Translations under genes and position numbers: made by a program
From: Roseivirga sp. UBA6052
GTDB lineage: Bacteria; Bacteroidota; Bacteroidia; Cytophagales; Cyclobacteriaceae
NCBI GenBank assembly: GCA_002427755.1
Contig: DIYO01000006.1
Coordinates: forward strand, 1 to 64,000
DNA length: 64,000 bases
Reading direction: 5' to 3'
Shown here: piece by piece, positions 44,649-53,310 of the stretch
Layout: each line of letters starts with the position of its first letter
Numbering within the stretch: position 1 is the stretch's first letter
The notes under the pieces: model-generated
Database searches by the model: none
Seen by the model: only the letters and a program-made list of their open reading frames with translations
What the model was told of the DNA's origin: nothing

Positions 44649-44683
44649 AAGCCAATTCATCGATATTTATGATGAATTGGCTT
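44649..44683. terminator. Bidirectional terminator between convergent genes
   Basis: 13-bp arms AAGCCAATTCATC / GATGAATTGGCTT with a 9-base loop. The T-rich tail (CTTTCTTATTTC) is on the minus strand. It serves the LRR lipoprotein gene and probably the barrel gene. Confidence 0.65.
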
Positions 44684-44706
44684 CCAATCTGACGGATTGT
44701 ATTTTA

Positions 44707-45768
44707 CTAATTACATGCTGTTGTACTCAAGTATTGATGATCCTGTAAACGCGTAGTGGCAATATTTTGGGTTTCATTAATTCTAATACAGCTTAAATCT
44801 GTATTTCGAATAACCCGTAAATCATATAACAAAGATAATTGAGAAAGATTGAGCTCACTTAGTGCATTGCCCGAAGCCCATAATATCTCAAGCTGAGTAT
44901 TCCTTTCAAGATTTAAAGTGGTAATATCATTGTAGCTTACCTTCAAATGCTTCAGTTGTGTATTGGTCTCCGTATTAAGAGTTGTAAGATGATTGCTAGT
45001 GGCTAGCAAATATTCAAGCTTATCACAGCCATCTATCTTGAGTGTTTTAAGTTCATTGTTTTCAATATTAATCCCTTCAAGATTTGGTAAGTCCAAATTC
45101 AAAGTTTCGAGATCGTTAAAACCTAATCTAAGTTCCTTCATTTGGGTTTGGTTAATTCCCGTTATACTGGTTAAAGCATTTGCTGTAGCACTTAAATCTA
45201 CCAGCTCGTGATTATTACTAAGGTCTAATGTCTGTAAAGCGTTTGCCTCGATTTTTACAGTTTCGAGTTTGTGGTTATTAGAAAGATCAATTGACTCCAA
45301 TTCATTTCTTCCGATTAATAATAGGGTAAGCTCTGTGTTGTTACTTAGATCTATGGACTTTAATTCATTGAAGCTCAACTCTAGTTTTTTCAGTGCCGTG
45401 TTTTTACTTAAGTCTACACTTTCAAGACTATTGTGAGAAGCAATAAGCTGCTCTAAATTCACGAAGCCTTCGATACCTGTTAGATCACTGATCTTGTATT
45501 CCTGATTTGAAGTAAAAACATCTAAGCTGGTTACTTCTAATGCGTCCTCTAGCCAGATCTGTCCATTGATCTCTCCATCCTTATCTATTCCCCAATGACC
45601 AAGGCGAGCTTCAAAGTTGGGATCAGGAATACTTAAAGGCGTCTTAACCGGTGGTTCGGGCTCAATTATAGGATCAGGAACAGGGTCTTCTCCCTCAGTG
45701 CTACAAGCGAAAAGAAATATTGAAAGTAAAACCAAAAGCTTGGCGCCATTGATACGTTGTGTTGACAT
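44707..45768 (-). CDS. Leucine-rich-repeat lipoprotein
   Basis: 353 residues. Signal TQRINGAKLLVLLSIFLFAC with a lipobox cysteine, a proline/glutamate-rich linker (EDPVPDPIIEPEPPVKTP), then ten or more repeats of about 21 residues of the form LESIDLSNNTELTLLLIGRN. The C-terminus has two cysteines (LSCIRINE, STTACN). Bacterial LRR/internalin-like surface lipoprotein, likely a binding protein. Confidence 0.85.
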   Translation of the reverse strand: MSTQRINGAKLLVLLSIFLFACSTEGEDPVPDPIIEPEPPVKTPLSIPDPNFEARLGHWGIDKDGEINGQIWLEDALEVTSLDVFTSNQEYKISDLTGIEGFVNLEQLIASHNSLESVDLSKNTALKKLELSFNELKSIDLSNNTELTLLLIGRNELESIDLSNNHKLETVKIEANALQTLDLSNNHELVDLSATANALTSITGINQTQMKELRLGFNDLETLNLDLPNLEGINIENNELKTLKIDGCDKLEYLLATSNHLTTLNTETNTQLKHLKVSYNDITTLNLERNTQLEILWASGNALSELNLSQLSLLYDLRVIRNTDLSCIRINETQNIATTRLQDHQYLSTTACN

Positions 45769-45996
45769 GGTTTGAGTTTTTGTCGTTTAAAAAATGTTTG
45801 ACCGATACTGTCAGACGAAGACTCCATGCAATGGTTACGCGAAAGAGAACATCTTTTTTTATTTAATGATTGAGGGTGCAGGCGTTAGGGGATTGGATGG
45901 TTTAACTGATGAAAATCGCCATCAGATTCCTTATTAATCTAAGTTCGTAGTATATATTGCGGACTGTATGTTTCGAGGGACTTGCGAGACCATCTG

Positions 45997-46551
45997 ATGA
46001 GAAGAGCTCTATTCTTACTACTATTAGGAATACCTTATATAACCTTCGCACAATCAGGACTACGACTTGATGTGGGTCTTGGTGCTTCTTTTCAAGATCA
46101 GATTGTATTGGATGGGCAGAGTTATGGAAATCAAGTGTCTTTAGGTGGTAGATTGGGTTTAAGCAAGACTTTGGAGTACAAGAGAAATATTCTGTTTAAA
46201 GGTGGAGTGGTCTTAAAGTATAATCGATCTCAAAATGAATTTAGACCAGCCAATCTAACCATGAATTACTTTGCCCTTCAGGTTCCCCTATATGCAGGTA
46301 TAAGAGTAAAGAAGGATTGGATATTCTTAGCAGGTATAGGTTTAGAAAGGCATGAAGATTATAATAGCTTGACTTTTGAAGAGCAGGTTGATCTGCGGAT
46401 TGATCTTTTGTTTAAAATATTCAGACATATAAATGAGAGACAACAAATCTTTATCTTTTCACATTTTAATTTCAATGATTCTCCTTCAATCTCAGGACTT
46501 ACGAGTCCAAAAAATGGGGTCTATTTAGGGATTAGCTCGGTAATTTTTTAA
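45997..46551 (+). CDS. Outer-membrane beta-barrel protein
   Basis: 184 residues from the ATG at 45997. Signal peptide RRALFLLLLGIPYITFAQS, then amphipathic strands (LRLDVGLGASFQDQ; VSLGGRLGLSKTL; FLAGIGLERHEDY) and a terminal aromatic residue (YLGISSVIF), as in eight-strand OmpA/OprF-like or OMP_b-brl families. It is ten bases upstream of the CotH-like gene and probably co-transcribed. Confidence 0.75.
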   Translation: MRRALFLLLLGIPYITFAQSGLRLDVGLGASFQDQIVLDGQSYGNQVSLGGRLGLSKTLEYKRNILFKGGVVLKYNRSQNEFRPANLTMNYFALQVPLYAGIRVKKDWIFLAGIGLERHEDYNSLTFEEQVDLRIDLLFKIFRHINERQQIFIFSHFNFNDSPSISGLTSPKNGVYLGISSVIF

Positions 46552-46561
46552 TTCTGAAATA

Positions 46562-47788
46562 ATGAGAAATCTCTTTAACCGATTATTGCTTTTGAGCTAT
46601 CTGCTTTTGCTAACTGGTTGCCTTGGCATTAATGCAGATTTTGAATTTTTGGCTCAAAATCCAAGCACCTTAAATACGGGTAACATAGAAACCGGACTTA
46701 AAGTGGCTAATCTAGAAGTAGATCAAACTGAGTTCGATTTCATGTACAATAACTTCGACCAAGAAATCGAAATTGATGCCTTGTTAAGTGTTTACAAAGG
46801 AAATGAGTTACTCATTGATAAAAGAGAAGTTGAGATTGAGATAAAGGGGAATTACAGTGCCAGTTTTGACCTAAAACAAATTGGAGTAAAATTTCAATCT
46901 TCCTACAACAACAAATCGAGAGATTTAATTGATGCACCCAATTTACCGTTTCACTCATTAGATTTTGTTAAGGCATTTCGTTTCAGAAACTCAGGTAATG
47001 ACTTTGTCTATACCATGATAAGGGATATCAGTTTTACTGAATTGGCCAGACAAGCCCAATTAGACTTAGACATTATGTACACAGAACAGGTCGTGGTATT
47101 TATCAATGATCGTTTTTATGGTTTAATGAATATGAGAACCGAATCAAATGCCAACGGTATGGCACGTCTTTATGAAGTAAAGAAAGGTGACATAACACTG
47201 GGTAAAGTGGTATTTCCAGGAGTAGTTGAAAGGAAAAATGGGGATCGAAGTCGAATAGACAGGTTTCTAGAGGCTATTGAAAATCAAGAGTTAAGCTTTC
47301 TTAAGAGCCAGATTGATCTAGCTAACTTCATTGATTATATGATATTCGAGAGTTATTTAGGGCATTGGGATTGGCCTAATAATAATGTTCGGTTCTATGC
47401 TATTGATGATGGTCCTTTTCGCTTTGTGCTTTTTGATTTAGATCAAGCAGTAAAAGAAGACATAGGTTTATCCCCCATGTTCTTTATCCAAAGAGAAGGT
47501 CAAAGTCCGATTAGAGATTTGTTTAATCTCTTGTATTCAGATGCTGAATTTAAAGAAGCGTATGATAATCGTTTCAAAAGCTTGATCAATTCTGGTGTAT
47601 TGAGTCCCCAAAGATTCAACAGTATCGTAGATAATTATATGACGAGAATTGAACATCTGATGCCCACTCAAATTGAAAAATATAATCAACCGGGTACCAT
47701 GGCATTATGGTATTGGTATGTGAATAAACTGAAGCAGAATTTTCAATGGAGGGTAGAAGCCATACAACCAGGCATAGCTGATAACTAG
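46562..47788 (+). CDS. CotH-family kinase-like lipoprotein
   Basis: 408 residues. Signal FNRLLLLSYLLLLTGC (lipobox), an N-terminal beta domain, then CotH signatures: IKGNYSASFDL-like EIKGNYSASF, FRNSGNDFVYTMIRD (R for RN.gND), GLMNMRTE, SYLGHWDWPNNNVRFY and FVLFDLDQAV with D292 and D294 as the metal-binding acids. CotH proteins are atypical protein kinases that phosphorylate secreted proteins; the substrate here could be the adjacent barrel. Secretion fits the lipoprotein signal. Confidence 0.85.
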   Translation: MRNLFNRLLLLSYLLLLTGCLGINADFEFLAQNPSTLNTGNIETGLKVANLEVDQTEFDFMYNNFDQEIEIDALLSVYKGNELLIDKREVEIEIKGNYSASFDLKQIGVKFQSSYNNKSRDLIDAPNLPFHSLDFVKAFRFRNSGNDFVYTMIRDISFTELARQAQLDLDIMYTEQVVVFINDRFYGLMNMRTESNANGMARLYEVKKGDITLGKVVFPGVVERKNGDRSRIDRFLEAIENQELSFLKSQIDLANFIDYMIFESYLGHWDWPNNNVRFYAIDDGPFRFVLFDLDQAVKEDIGLSPMFFIQREGQSPIRDLFNLLYSDAEFKEAYDNRFKSLINSGVLSPQRFNSIVDNYMTRIEHLMPTQIEKYNQPGTMALWYWYVNKLKQNFQWRVEAIQPGIADN

Positions 47789-47858
47789 ATTTAGCTTCTT
47801 AAGCTCTAAATAGTGATCAATAAGGAATTACTTTCCTGTAGCGTACTCCATATAAGCC

Positions 47859-49238
47859 TTACTTCCCAATACAGAACTTAGAAAATATATTCGCTAAGAG
47901 ATCATCTGTGGTTATCTCACCCGTAATCTCACCTAGGTAGTGGAGGGCTTGGCGGATGTCCATCGCCACAAAGTCATTAGTGACTTGACCATCGATGCCA
48001 TTGATGACAGCTTGTAGGGAGTTTTTGGTCTGAAGAAGCGAGTCATAATGGCGGATATTGGTGACTACTGTATCACCTCGTTTGAACTTGTCTAGATTAA
48101 CGAGCTCGAGTATTCGTGCTTTAAGCTTTTCGACCTGCTCAGGATCTTTAGCAGAAAGAAAGAGCATATCCGGATGTTGATTCTGAAGATCAGATACTGT
48201 TTGCTCCTTCACCTTATCTAGTTTATTCCCCAATTTCAAAAAGGGTACACCTGTGTTTTCCAAGCGATTGATCTCCTGATTCATTTCTACAATGTCGAGA
48301 TCAGCTAGGTCGAATAAATATATAATCAGTGAGGCTTCTTTCATTTTAGCCAAGGAACGCTCCACACCAATGGCTTCAATGGTATCAGTTGTTTCTCTTA
48401 GTCCTGCAGTGTCGATAAAGCGAAAAGCCACACCACCTATGATGATTTCATCTTCGATAAAGTCACGAGTTGTTCCAGCAATGTCAGAGACTATAGCTTT
48501 CTCTTCGTTTAGTAAGGCATTGAGTAGGGTAGACTTACCAGCATTCGGTTTGCCTGCAATAACCGTGGGTACACCATTTTTAATCACATTGCCCAGATCG
48601 AAAGAATGGATCAGCGCGTTAACTACTTCAAGTAGTGCATTTACTAGCTTCTTTAAATCATCTCTACTGGCGAACTCCACATCTTCTTCTCCAAAGTCGA
48701 GCTCCAGTTCAATCATGGAGGCAAAATGGATTAACTCATTTCTTAAACTCTTGATTTCACCTGAGAAACCACCACGCATTTGGTTGAGGGCTGCATTATG
48801 GGCTGCTTCAGAATCTGCATTGATGAGATCGGCTACTGCTTCTGCTTGCGCCAAATCGAATTGCCCGTTCATAAAGGCACGCTTGGTGAATTCACCCGGT
48901 TTGGCTGCACGAGCGCCTTTTCTGATAAATAGTTGGATGATTTGGCGGATGATGAAGTTTGACCCATGACATGAGATCTCCACTACATTCTCTTTGGTAA
49001 ACGACTTGGGTGCTATAAACAGCGAAACCAATACTTCGTCTAATATCTTGTCTTTGTCTCGGATTGTGCCAAAATGAATCGTGTGACTATCCTGTTGCTC
49101 CAAGTTTTTCCCTGCAAACACAGTGTTTACCAGTTTAATCGACTCTGGACCACTTAATCGAATTACACCAATTGCGCCAATACCTTGAGGTGTTGCAAGG
49201 GCTATAATCGTATCAGTGTTTTGAGGGATTTGAGACAT
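47859..49238 (-). CDS. mnmE: tRNA modification GTPase MnmE
   Basis: 459 residues, the usual length. The N-terminal formyl-THF-binding domain (TIIALATPQGIGAIGVIRLSG), an interdomain helical region and an inserted G domain: G1 GKPNAGKST (229-237), DTAGLRETTD and NKLDK. The C-terminus is CIGK. With MnmG it makes the 5-carboxymethylaminomethyl modification of wobble uridine. A TATCTTTG -7 box lies four bases before the ATG. Confidence 0.98.
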   Translation of the reverse strand: MSQIPQNTDTIIALATPQGIGAIGVIRLSGPESIKLVNTVFAGKNLEQQDSHTIHFGTIRDKDKILDEVLVSLFIAPKSFTKENVVEISCHGSNFIIRQIIQLFIRKGARAAKPGEFTKRAFMNGQFDLAQAEAVADLINADSEAAHNAALNQMRGGFSGEIKSLRNELIHFASMIELELDFGEEDVEFASRDDLKKLVNALLEVVNALIHSFDLGNVIKNGVPTVIAGKPNAGKSTLLNALLNEEKAIVSDIAGTTRDFIEDEIIIGGVAFRFIDTAGLRETTDTIEAIGVERSLAKMKEASLIIYLFDLADLDIVEMNQEINRLENTGVPFLKLGNKLDKVKEQTVSDLQNQHPDMLFLSAKDPEQVEKLKARILELVNLDKFKRGDTVVTNIRHYDSLLQTKNSLQAVINGIDGQVTNDFVAMDIRQALHYLGEITGEITTDDLLANIFSKFCIGK

Positions 49239-49242
49239 GGCG

Positions 49243-49250
49243 CAAAGATA
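49243..49250 (-). promoter_or_regulatory. Consensus -7 element four bases before the mnmE start
   Basis: Minus-strand TATCTTTG matches TAnnTTTG exactly, followed by CGCC and the ATG. Transcription would begin at or close to the A of ATG, giving leaderless mRNA. No clear -33 element is seen. Confidence 0.5.
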
Positions 49251-49299
49251 GGTTTTAAAGCTTGACGTTAGGTGCCACTAGTTATGTTTCCGTTCACCT

Positions 49300-50721
49300 T
49301 TAACTGAACAAATACCAGAATTGTGTTACCAAAAAGCAAACTACAAATCCCATGATGATCGGAAGGATACTCGCGACCGTTGTCCATTTAACACTTTTGG
49401 TTTCTTTATAAATAGTGTAGATGGTTGTGCTGCATGGGTTGTGCAATAGACTAAAGAGCATGAGGTTGATACCTGTTAGTACAGTCCAACCACCCGCAGC
49501 CAATACATTAGCAGTATCCATGGTTGAGTCCAGTTCGAACATAACGCCATCACCTGCTCCGAAACCAGCTAGATTCAAATTAGCTACAGTAAGCATAAGT
49601 ATGGTAGGGATAATGATTTCATTGGCAGGGATAGCCACTATGTAGGCTAGAAGGATAATCCCGTTTAGCCCTAAGAACATTCCAAATGGGTCTAACCAGC
49701 CAATTAATTGATCGGCTAATGTAAAGTCTCCTAACTTGATATTTGAAACCAGCCAGATCACCGCTCCGGCAGGCGCTGCAAATACGATAGCTCTCCAAAG
49801 AACGATTAAGGTTCTGTCAATAATTGAGGTGTAAATGGTTTGCCAGAATCTTGGCGGTCGATAGGGTGGTAGCTCTAAAGTGAAAGTAGACACTTCACCT
49901 TTCAATACAGTTCTTGAAAGAATCCATGAGGTTAAAAACATAAAGCCAACACCCAATAAGGCAATACCAATCACTGATAAAGAGGCGACTGTGGCTGAGA
50001 AGGCTTTTGGTACTAGCGCACCGATAAAAATCGTGGCAATTAATATTTGTGTAGGCCAGCGTCCGTTGCACAATGAAAAGTTATTCGTGATTATGGCTAT
50101 TAGTCTTTCTCTCGGACTATCGATGATTCTTGTGGCTACAACACCTGCTGCATTACATCCCCAGCCCATGCTCATTGTCAAAGCCTGTTTGCCATGAGCA
50201 CCACTTTTTCTAAAAAGTGCATCTAGATTGAAAGCTACCCTAGGTAGATAGCCAAAGTCTTCAAGAAGTGTAAAAAGTGGAAAGAAGATAGCCATAGGAG
50301 GGAGCATCACAGAAACTACCCAAGCTACAGCCATATAGATACCGTCAATTAATAAGCCATCTAACCACCATGCCAAGCCTATACTTTCCGATAAGTTCTT
50401 AAGTGCAGGATAAAGTGTTTCTATCAGGAGGGTAAATAACATACCTGAGGGTAAGTTTGCACCTGATATGGTAAGCCATAAGATGATCGACAGGATGCCT
50501 ATCATAATAGGAAAACCCCATCGCTTACTGGTTACGATTCTATCAATCTTGCTATCAAGTGTATAGTTCCGCTCCTTACCAGGCATTTCAACTGCTGCCG
50601 AAGCAATTTCTGAAGCATCTGTATATAGACTCTCAGTTAATCGATCATGAAAGTTGTCGCCTAACTTCCATCTCAATTCTGAGGCTAACTCCACTATAGA
50701 ATTTTCGGTTTTATTCTCCAT
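49300..50721 (-). CDS. FeoB permease part (split FeoB)
   Basis: 473 residues, lacking a GTPase. The N-terminal 60 residues correspond to the linker after the GTPase of one-piece FeoB (SKIDRIVTSKRWGFPIMIGI), then about ten membrane segments with two Gate domains. FeoB landmarks are MGWGCNAAGVVATRIIDSPRER, CNGRWPTQILIA and LLHNPCSTTIYTIYK, with cysteines in the expected sites. Ferrous iron transport across the inner membrane is likely. The ATG abuts the stop of the GTPase gene directly (TAA then ATG). Confidence 0.87.
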   Translation of the reverse strand: MENKTENSIVELASELRWKLGDNFHDRLTESLYTDASEIASAAVEMPGKERNYTLDSKIDRIVTSKRWGFPIMIGILSIILWLTISGANLPSGMLFTLLIETLYPALKNLSESIGLAWWLDGLLIDGIYMAVAWVVSVMLPPMAIFFPLFTLLEDFGYLPRVAFNLDALFRKSGAHGKQALTMSMGWGCNAAGVVATRIIDSPRERLIAIITNNFSLCNGRWPTQILIATIFIGALVPKAFSATVASLSVIGIALLGVGFMFLTSWILSRTVLKGEVSTFTLELPPYRPPRFWQTIYTSIIDRTLIVLWRAIVFAAPAGAVIWLVSNIKLGDFTLADQLIGWLDPFGMFLGLNGIILLAYIVAIPANEIIIPTILMLTVANLNLAGFGAGDGVMFELDSTMDTANVLAAGGWTVLTGINLMLFSLLHNPCSTTIYTIYKETKSVKWTTVASILPIIMGFVVCFLVTQFWYLFS

Positions 50722-51492
50722 TTACACCAACTCTAGCAATTCTTTATTCACAACAGCTTCTGTAATTCGTTCATCACCTTCAAGCAATCTAAAAGCTACC
50801 CATCTGCTATTAGGTAAGCCGGGGAATTGCTTTTCTATCTCTTGGGCTAGTTTATTCACCGAAGATTCTACCATTCCTTTAAGGTTTTTGACTTTGCGAG
50901 GTTTGCACACCAATTGCCCAGTAGCAACATCACTAATGGTAGATAACAATTGAGGTATGCCTTTTTGAGATCTTGCCACCGTCTCTATTACAGGAATACC
51001 TAGTTTCTTAGCGAGTTCTCTTTGATCAATCTTAATATGGTTGCGTTCAGCTTCATCCATTAGGTTTAAGCTCAAAACCGCTTTGTTTGTAATTTCTAAA
51101 ATCTGAAGTACTAAGTTTAAGTTCCGTTCCAGTCTGGTGGCATCAGCGACAATTACTGTTACATCTGGCTTACCAAAGAGTATGAAGTTTCTGGCTACTT
51201 CTTCATCTTGTGAAGTAGAGAGTAAGGAGTAAGTACCTGGTAGATCAATCAGTTTATATTTCTTTTCATCGTAGCTGTAGGCACCTTCTGCACGTACTAC
51301 AGTTTTACCTGGCCAATTACCTGTATGCTGTCTTAAGCCTGTTAATGCATTAAAAACTGTGCTTTTACCTGTGTTGGGGTTTCCAGCCAGTGCTACTACA
51401 TAGTCTACTTTGTTCGTTTCAATACCCAGCTTTTTTAGGCTATTGACATTGTGAAAAGCGCAATCTTCGCATCCTGAATGTGATGTTGACAT
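50722..51492 (-). CDS. FeoB GTPase part (split FeoB)
   Basis: 256 residues ending in the NFeoB helical region (SRWVAFRLLEGDERIT). G motifs: GNPNTGKST, T in the switch (GNWPGKTV), DLPGTYS, LNLMDEAE and a G5-like ARSQKG. The N-terminus adds a CxxC-containing extension (SGCEDCAFHN). It has no membrane segments. It is the GTPase that gates iron flow through the permease encoded next; separate chains would have to associate. Confidence 0.88.
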   Translation of the reverse strand: MSTSHSGCEDCAFHNVNSLKKLGIETNKVDYVVALAGNPNTGKSTVFNALTGLRQHTGNWPGKTVVRAEGAYSYDEKKYKLIDLPGTYSLLSTSQDEEVARNFILFGKPDVTVIVADATRLERNLNLVLQILEITNKAVLSLNLMDEAERNHIKIDQRELAKKLGIPVIETVARSQKGIPQLLSTISDVATGQLVCKPRKVKNLKGMVESSVNKLAQEIEKQFPGLPNSRWVAFRLLEGDERITEAVVNKELLELV

Positions 51493-51494
51493 TT

Positions 51495-52505
51495 TTAGCT
51501 TCTATTAATGAGAATTAAGTCTGACAATGATTTTCTAAGTGCTATAGAGGTGTTTCTTACCCTGTAAGCCACAGGATCTTTGAGTGGACTTTTTAGATCA
51601 ATTTCAATTGCAGTTCCGGGAAGTATTCCTAAATCGAGCAACCTTCTTCTATTAGCGCCACGACACTCTTTAGAAAGGCCAATTACCTCGGCTTGTTCAC
51701 CCTCGGTTAAGGCAGAAAGGCGTAGTGCGTTCTCTTCAAATATTTCATTGGCATTTAGTTCGGCCACGTGAATGTTCGCAGCAACAATAGATGAAAAGCG
51801 ATGTTCTACACCCTCACATAGAAATTTAACTTCATTGCTGTTTTGCTCTATCAACTTGATATGCGAGCCAACAAATAGGCGTTTATCTAGAATCTGCTTA
51901 TAGATTACCTCAGGTTCATCCTCTATATGAATGATCTTACCAGGTAGATCTAATGAATAGGATGGAAGAGGTGTCCATTCAACATTACTCATTTCCCCCA
52001 TCTCATTTGGTATCGGATCTCCGTGTGGGTCGAACATAGGGTTGCCTAAGGTGGATTCTAGTTTGAGCGTTTGCTCTTCGCTTAGTTTGTGCTCCATCTT
52101 TTCGGCAAGCATATGCCAATCGCTAGCTTGGTGACCAGTTCTTTCAGCTAGGTACTTTTCCCATAGCCTATGGACACGTATAATTCTAAGCGCATACAAT
52201 CTTCCTTCCTCAGTTAATTGAATGCTATTGTTGTCTAAACTCACTAAGCCACTTTGGGTCATGTTCTCCACAACTGAGAAAATGCTCTTTCTTTTTAATT
52301 GTAAAGCGCCTGCTAGGTTATCTAGTGTGGCTTTGCTTTTACTCTCTTCAACATGAAACAACTGCTTTAAAATGTCTTCAGTGAGTGTTTTCTCTTGTTT
52401 GATTTTACTTTGGAGTAAATCTTTAGCACCAAATATTCTGTAGCCAAGCCAGGCTAATGCTACTAGCGCTCCAAAGACCAATAAGTTGATTAGTGCTGGA
52501 TTCAT
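51495..52505 (-). CDS. Membrane-anchored DtxR-like/FeoA fusion protein
   Basis: 336 residues. One N-terminal membrane segment (LINLLVFGALVALAWLGYRI), a DtxR-type winged helix (about 40-100; TLDNLAGALQLKRKSIFSVV), a metal/dimerization domain with MFDPHGDPIPN, then an SH3-like region and a complete FeoA domain (about 262-333: GLSKECRGANRRRLLDLGIL). It may couple iron sensing to FeoB at the membrane rather than act only as a repressor. It lies two bases from the FeoB GTPase gene. Confidence 0.82.
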   Translation of the reverse strand: MNPALINLLVFGALVALAWLGYRIFGAKDLLQSKIKQEKTLTEDILKQLFHVEESKSKATLDNLAGALQLKRKSIFSVVENMTQSGLVSLDNNSIQLTEEGRLYALRIIRVHRLWEKYLAERTGHQASDWHMLAEKMEHKLSEEQTLKLESTLGNPMFDPHGDPIPNEMGEMSNVEWTPLPSYSLDLPGKIIHIEDEPEVIYKQILDKRLFVGSHIKLIEQNSNEVKFLCEGVEHRFSSIVAANIHVAELNANEIFEENALRLSALTEGEQAEVIGLSKECRGANRRRLLDLGILPGTAIEIDLKSPLKDPVAYRVRNTSIALRKSLSDLILINRS

Positions 52506-52513
52506 AATTCCTT

Positions 52514-53185
52514 TTAATCAGTAGCTACCAATAAGTTCTCTGCAGCCCTTGGAGAAACCGTGATAGATTTATCGTTCTCAAGATTGATATCAATTGAGCC
52601 ATCAAACTCATTTTTGTCTTCCACCCTCAGTTTTGTTCCAATAGAGATACCCATCTTATCTAGATATTTTAAGAATGCGGTGCTAGAATCGTCCACAGCT
52701 ATTACCTGACAAGAGGAACCAATTTCCACCACCGACAAAGGTTCTTTCTTTACCTGAGCGAAATTGCCGTCTTCGTCAGGTATTGGGTCACCATGTGGGT
52801 CGTATTTAGGGTATCCCAAGAACTCGTCAAGTCTACTTATGAGTAGGGGAGATTTGATATGCTCAAGTTGTTCGGCTACTTCGTGTACCTCATCCCAATT
52901 GAATTTTAATTGATCTACAAGGAAAACTTCCCACAGTCGGTGTTTACGAATCACCTTGAGTGCAATCTCTTTCCCCTTAGGAGAGATGCTTGCACCTTTG
53001 TACTTCTGATAGAAAACCACTTTTTTCTGCGAAAGCTTTTTTAGCATATCACTAACCGATGCTGCTGTTGTCTGCATTTCGTCTGCTAGGGCATTAGTAG
53101 ATACAGGTTTTCCGTCTTGAGTATTGAGATGATAAACTGCCTTGATGTAGTTCTCCTCAACGAAACTGAATCCGTTTTCAATCAT
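52514..53185 (-). CDS. DtxR/MntR-family metal-dependent transcriptional regulator
   Basis: 223 residues. Winged helix (NALADEMQTTAASVSDMLKKL), dimerization/metal domain (RKHRLWEVFLVDQL; DPHGDPIPDEDGN; HEVAEQLEH) and a C-terminal SH3-like FeoA-type domain. It likely represses the operon when iron or manganese is available; a palindromic operator lies just upstream of its own start. First gene of the iron operon. Confidence 0.92.
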   Translation of the reverse strand: MIENGFSFVEENYIKAVYHLNTQDGKPVSTNALADEMQTTAASVSDMLKKLSQKKVVFYQKYKGASISPKGKEIALKVIRKHRLWEVFLVDQLKFNWDEVHEVAEQLEHIKSPLLISRLDEFLGYPKYDPHGDPIPDEDGNFAQVKKEPLSVVEIGSSCQVIAVDDSSTAFLKYLDKMGISIGTKLRVEDKNEFDGSIDINLENDKSITVSPRAAENLLVATD

Positions 53186-53189
53186 AGTA

Positions 53190-53216
53190 CAAAGATACTA
53201 TTTAGAATAATCTAAA
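53190..53216 (-). promoter_or_regulatory. Promoter with DtxR-like operator of the iron operon
   Basis: TATCTTTG (53197-53190, minus strand) is four bases before the ATG. TTTAGA-4-TCTAAA (53201-53216) lies directly upstream between the -7 and -33 positions. The 16-bp palindrome resembles MntR/DtxR boxes. Binding there would block RNA polymerase, implying autoregulation; the transcript would be leaderless. Confidence 0.6.
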
Positions 53217-53310
53217 AAAAATATTAGCCTGATTGAAATGATTATAAATAAGGGGTTAATAATCAGATATACAATGAGTTGTAAATTGGGTAAAATATTT
53301 TTAGATATAC

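Noticed and set aside
48292..48969. Long open frame (225 codons) on the plus strand opposite mnmE
   Set aside because: It is antisense to a fully conserved gene, serine/alanine-rich with no recognisable motif; a shadow of MnmE codon usage.
49300..51492. FeoB frameshift or sequencing error
   Set aside because: Stop and start abut cleanly, both halves are complete at domain boundaries, and the permease has its own sensible N-terminus, so a natural split is more likely.
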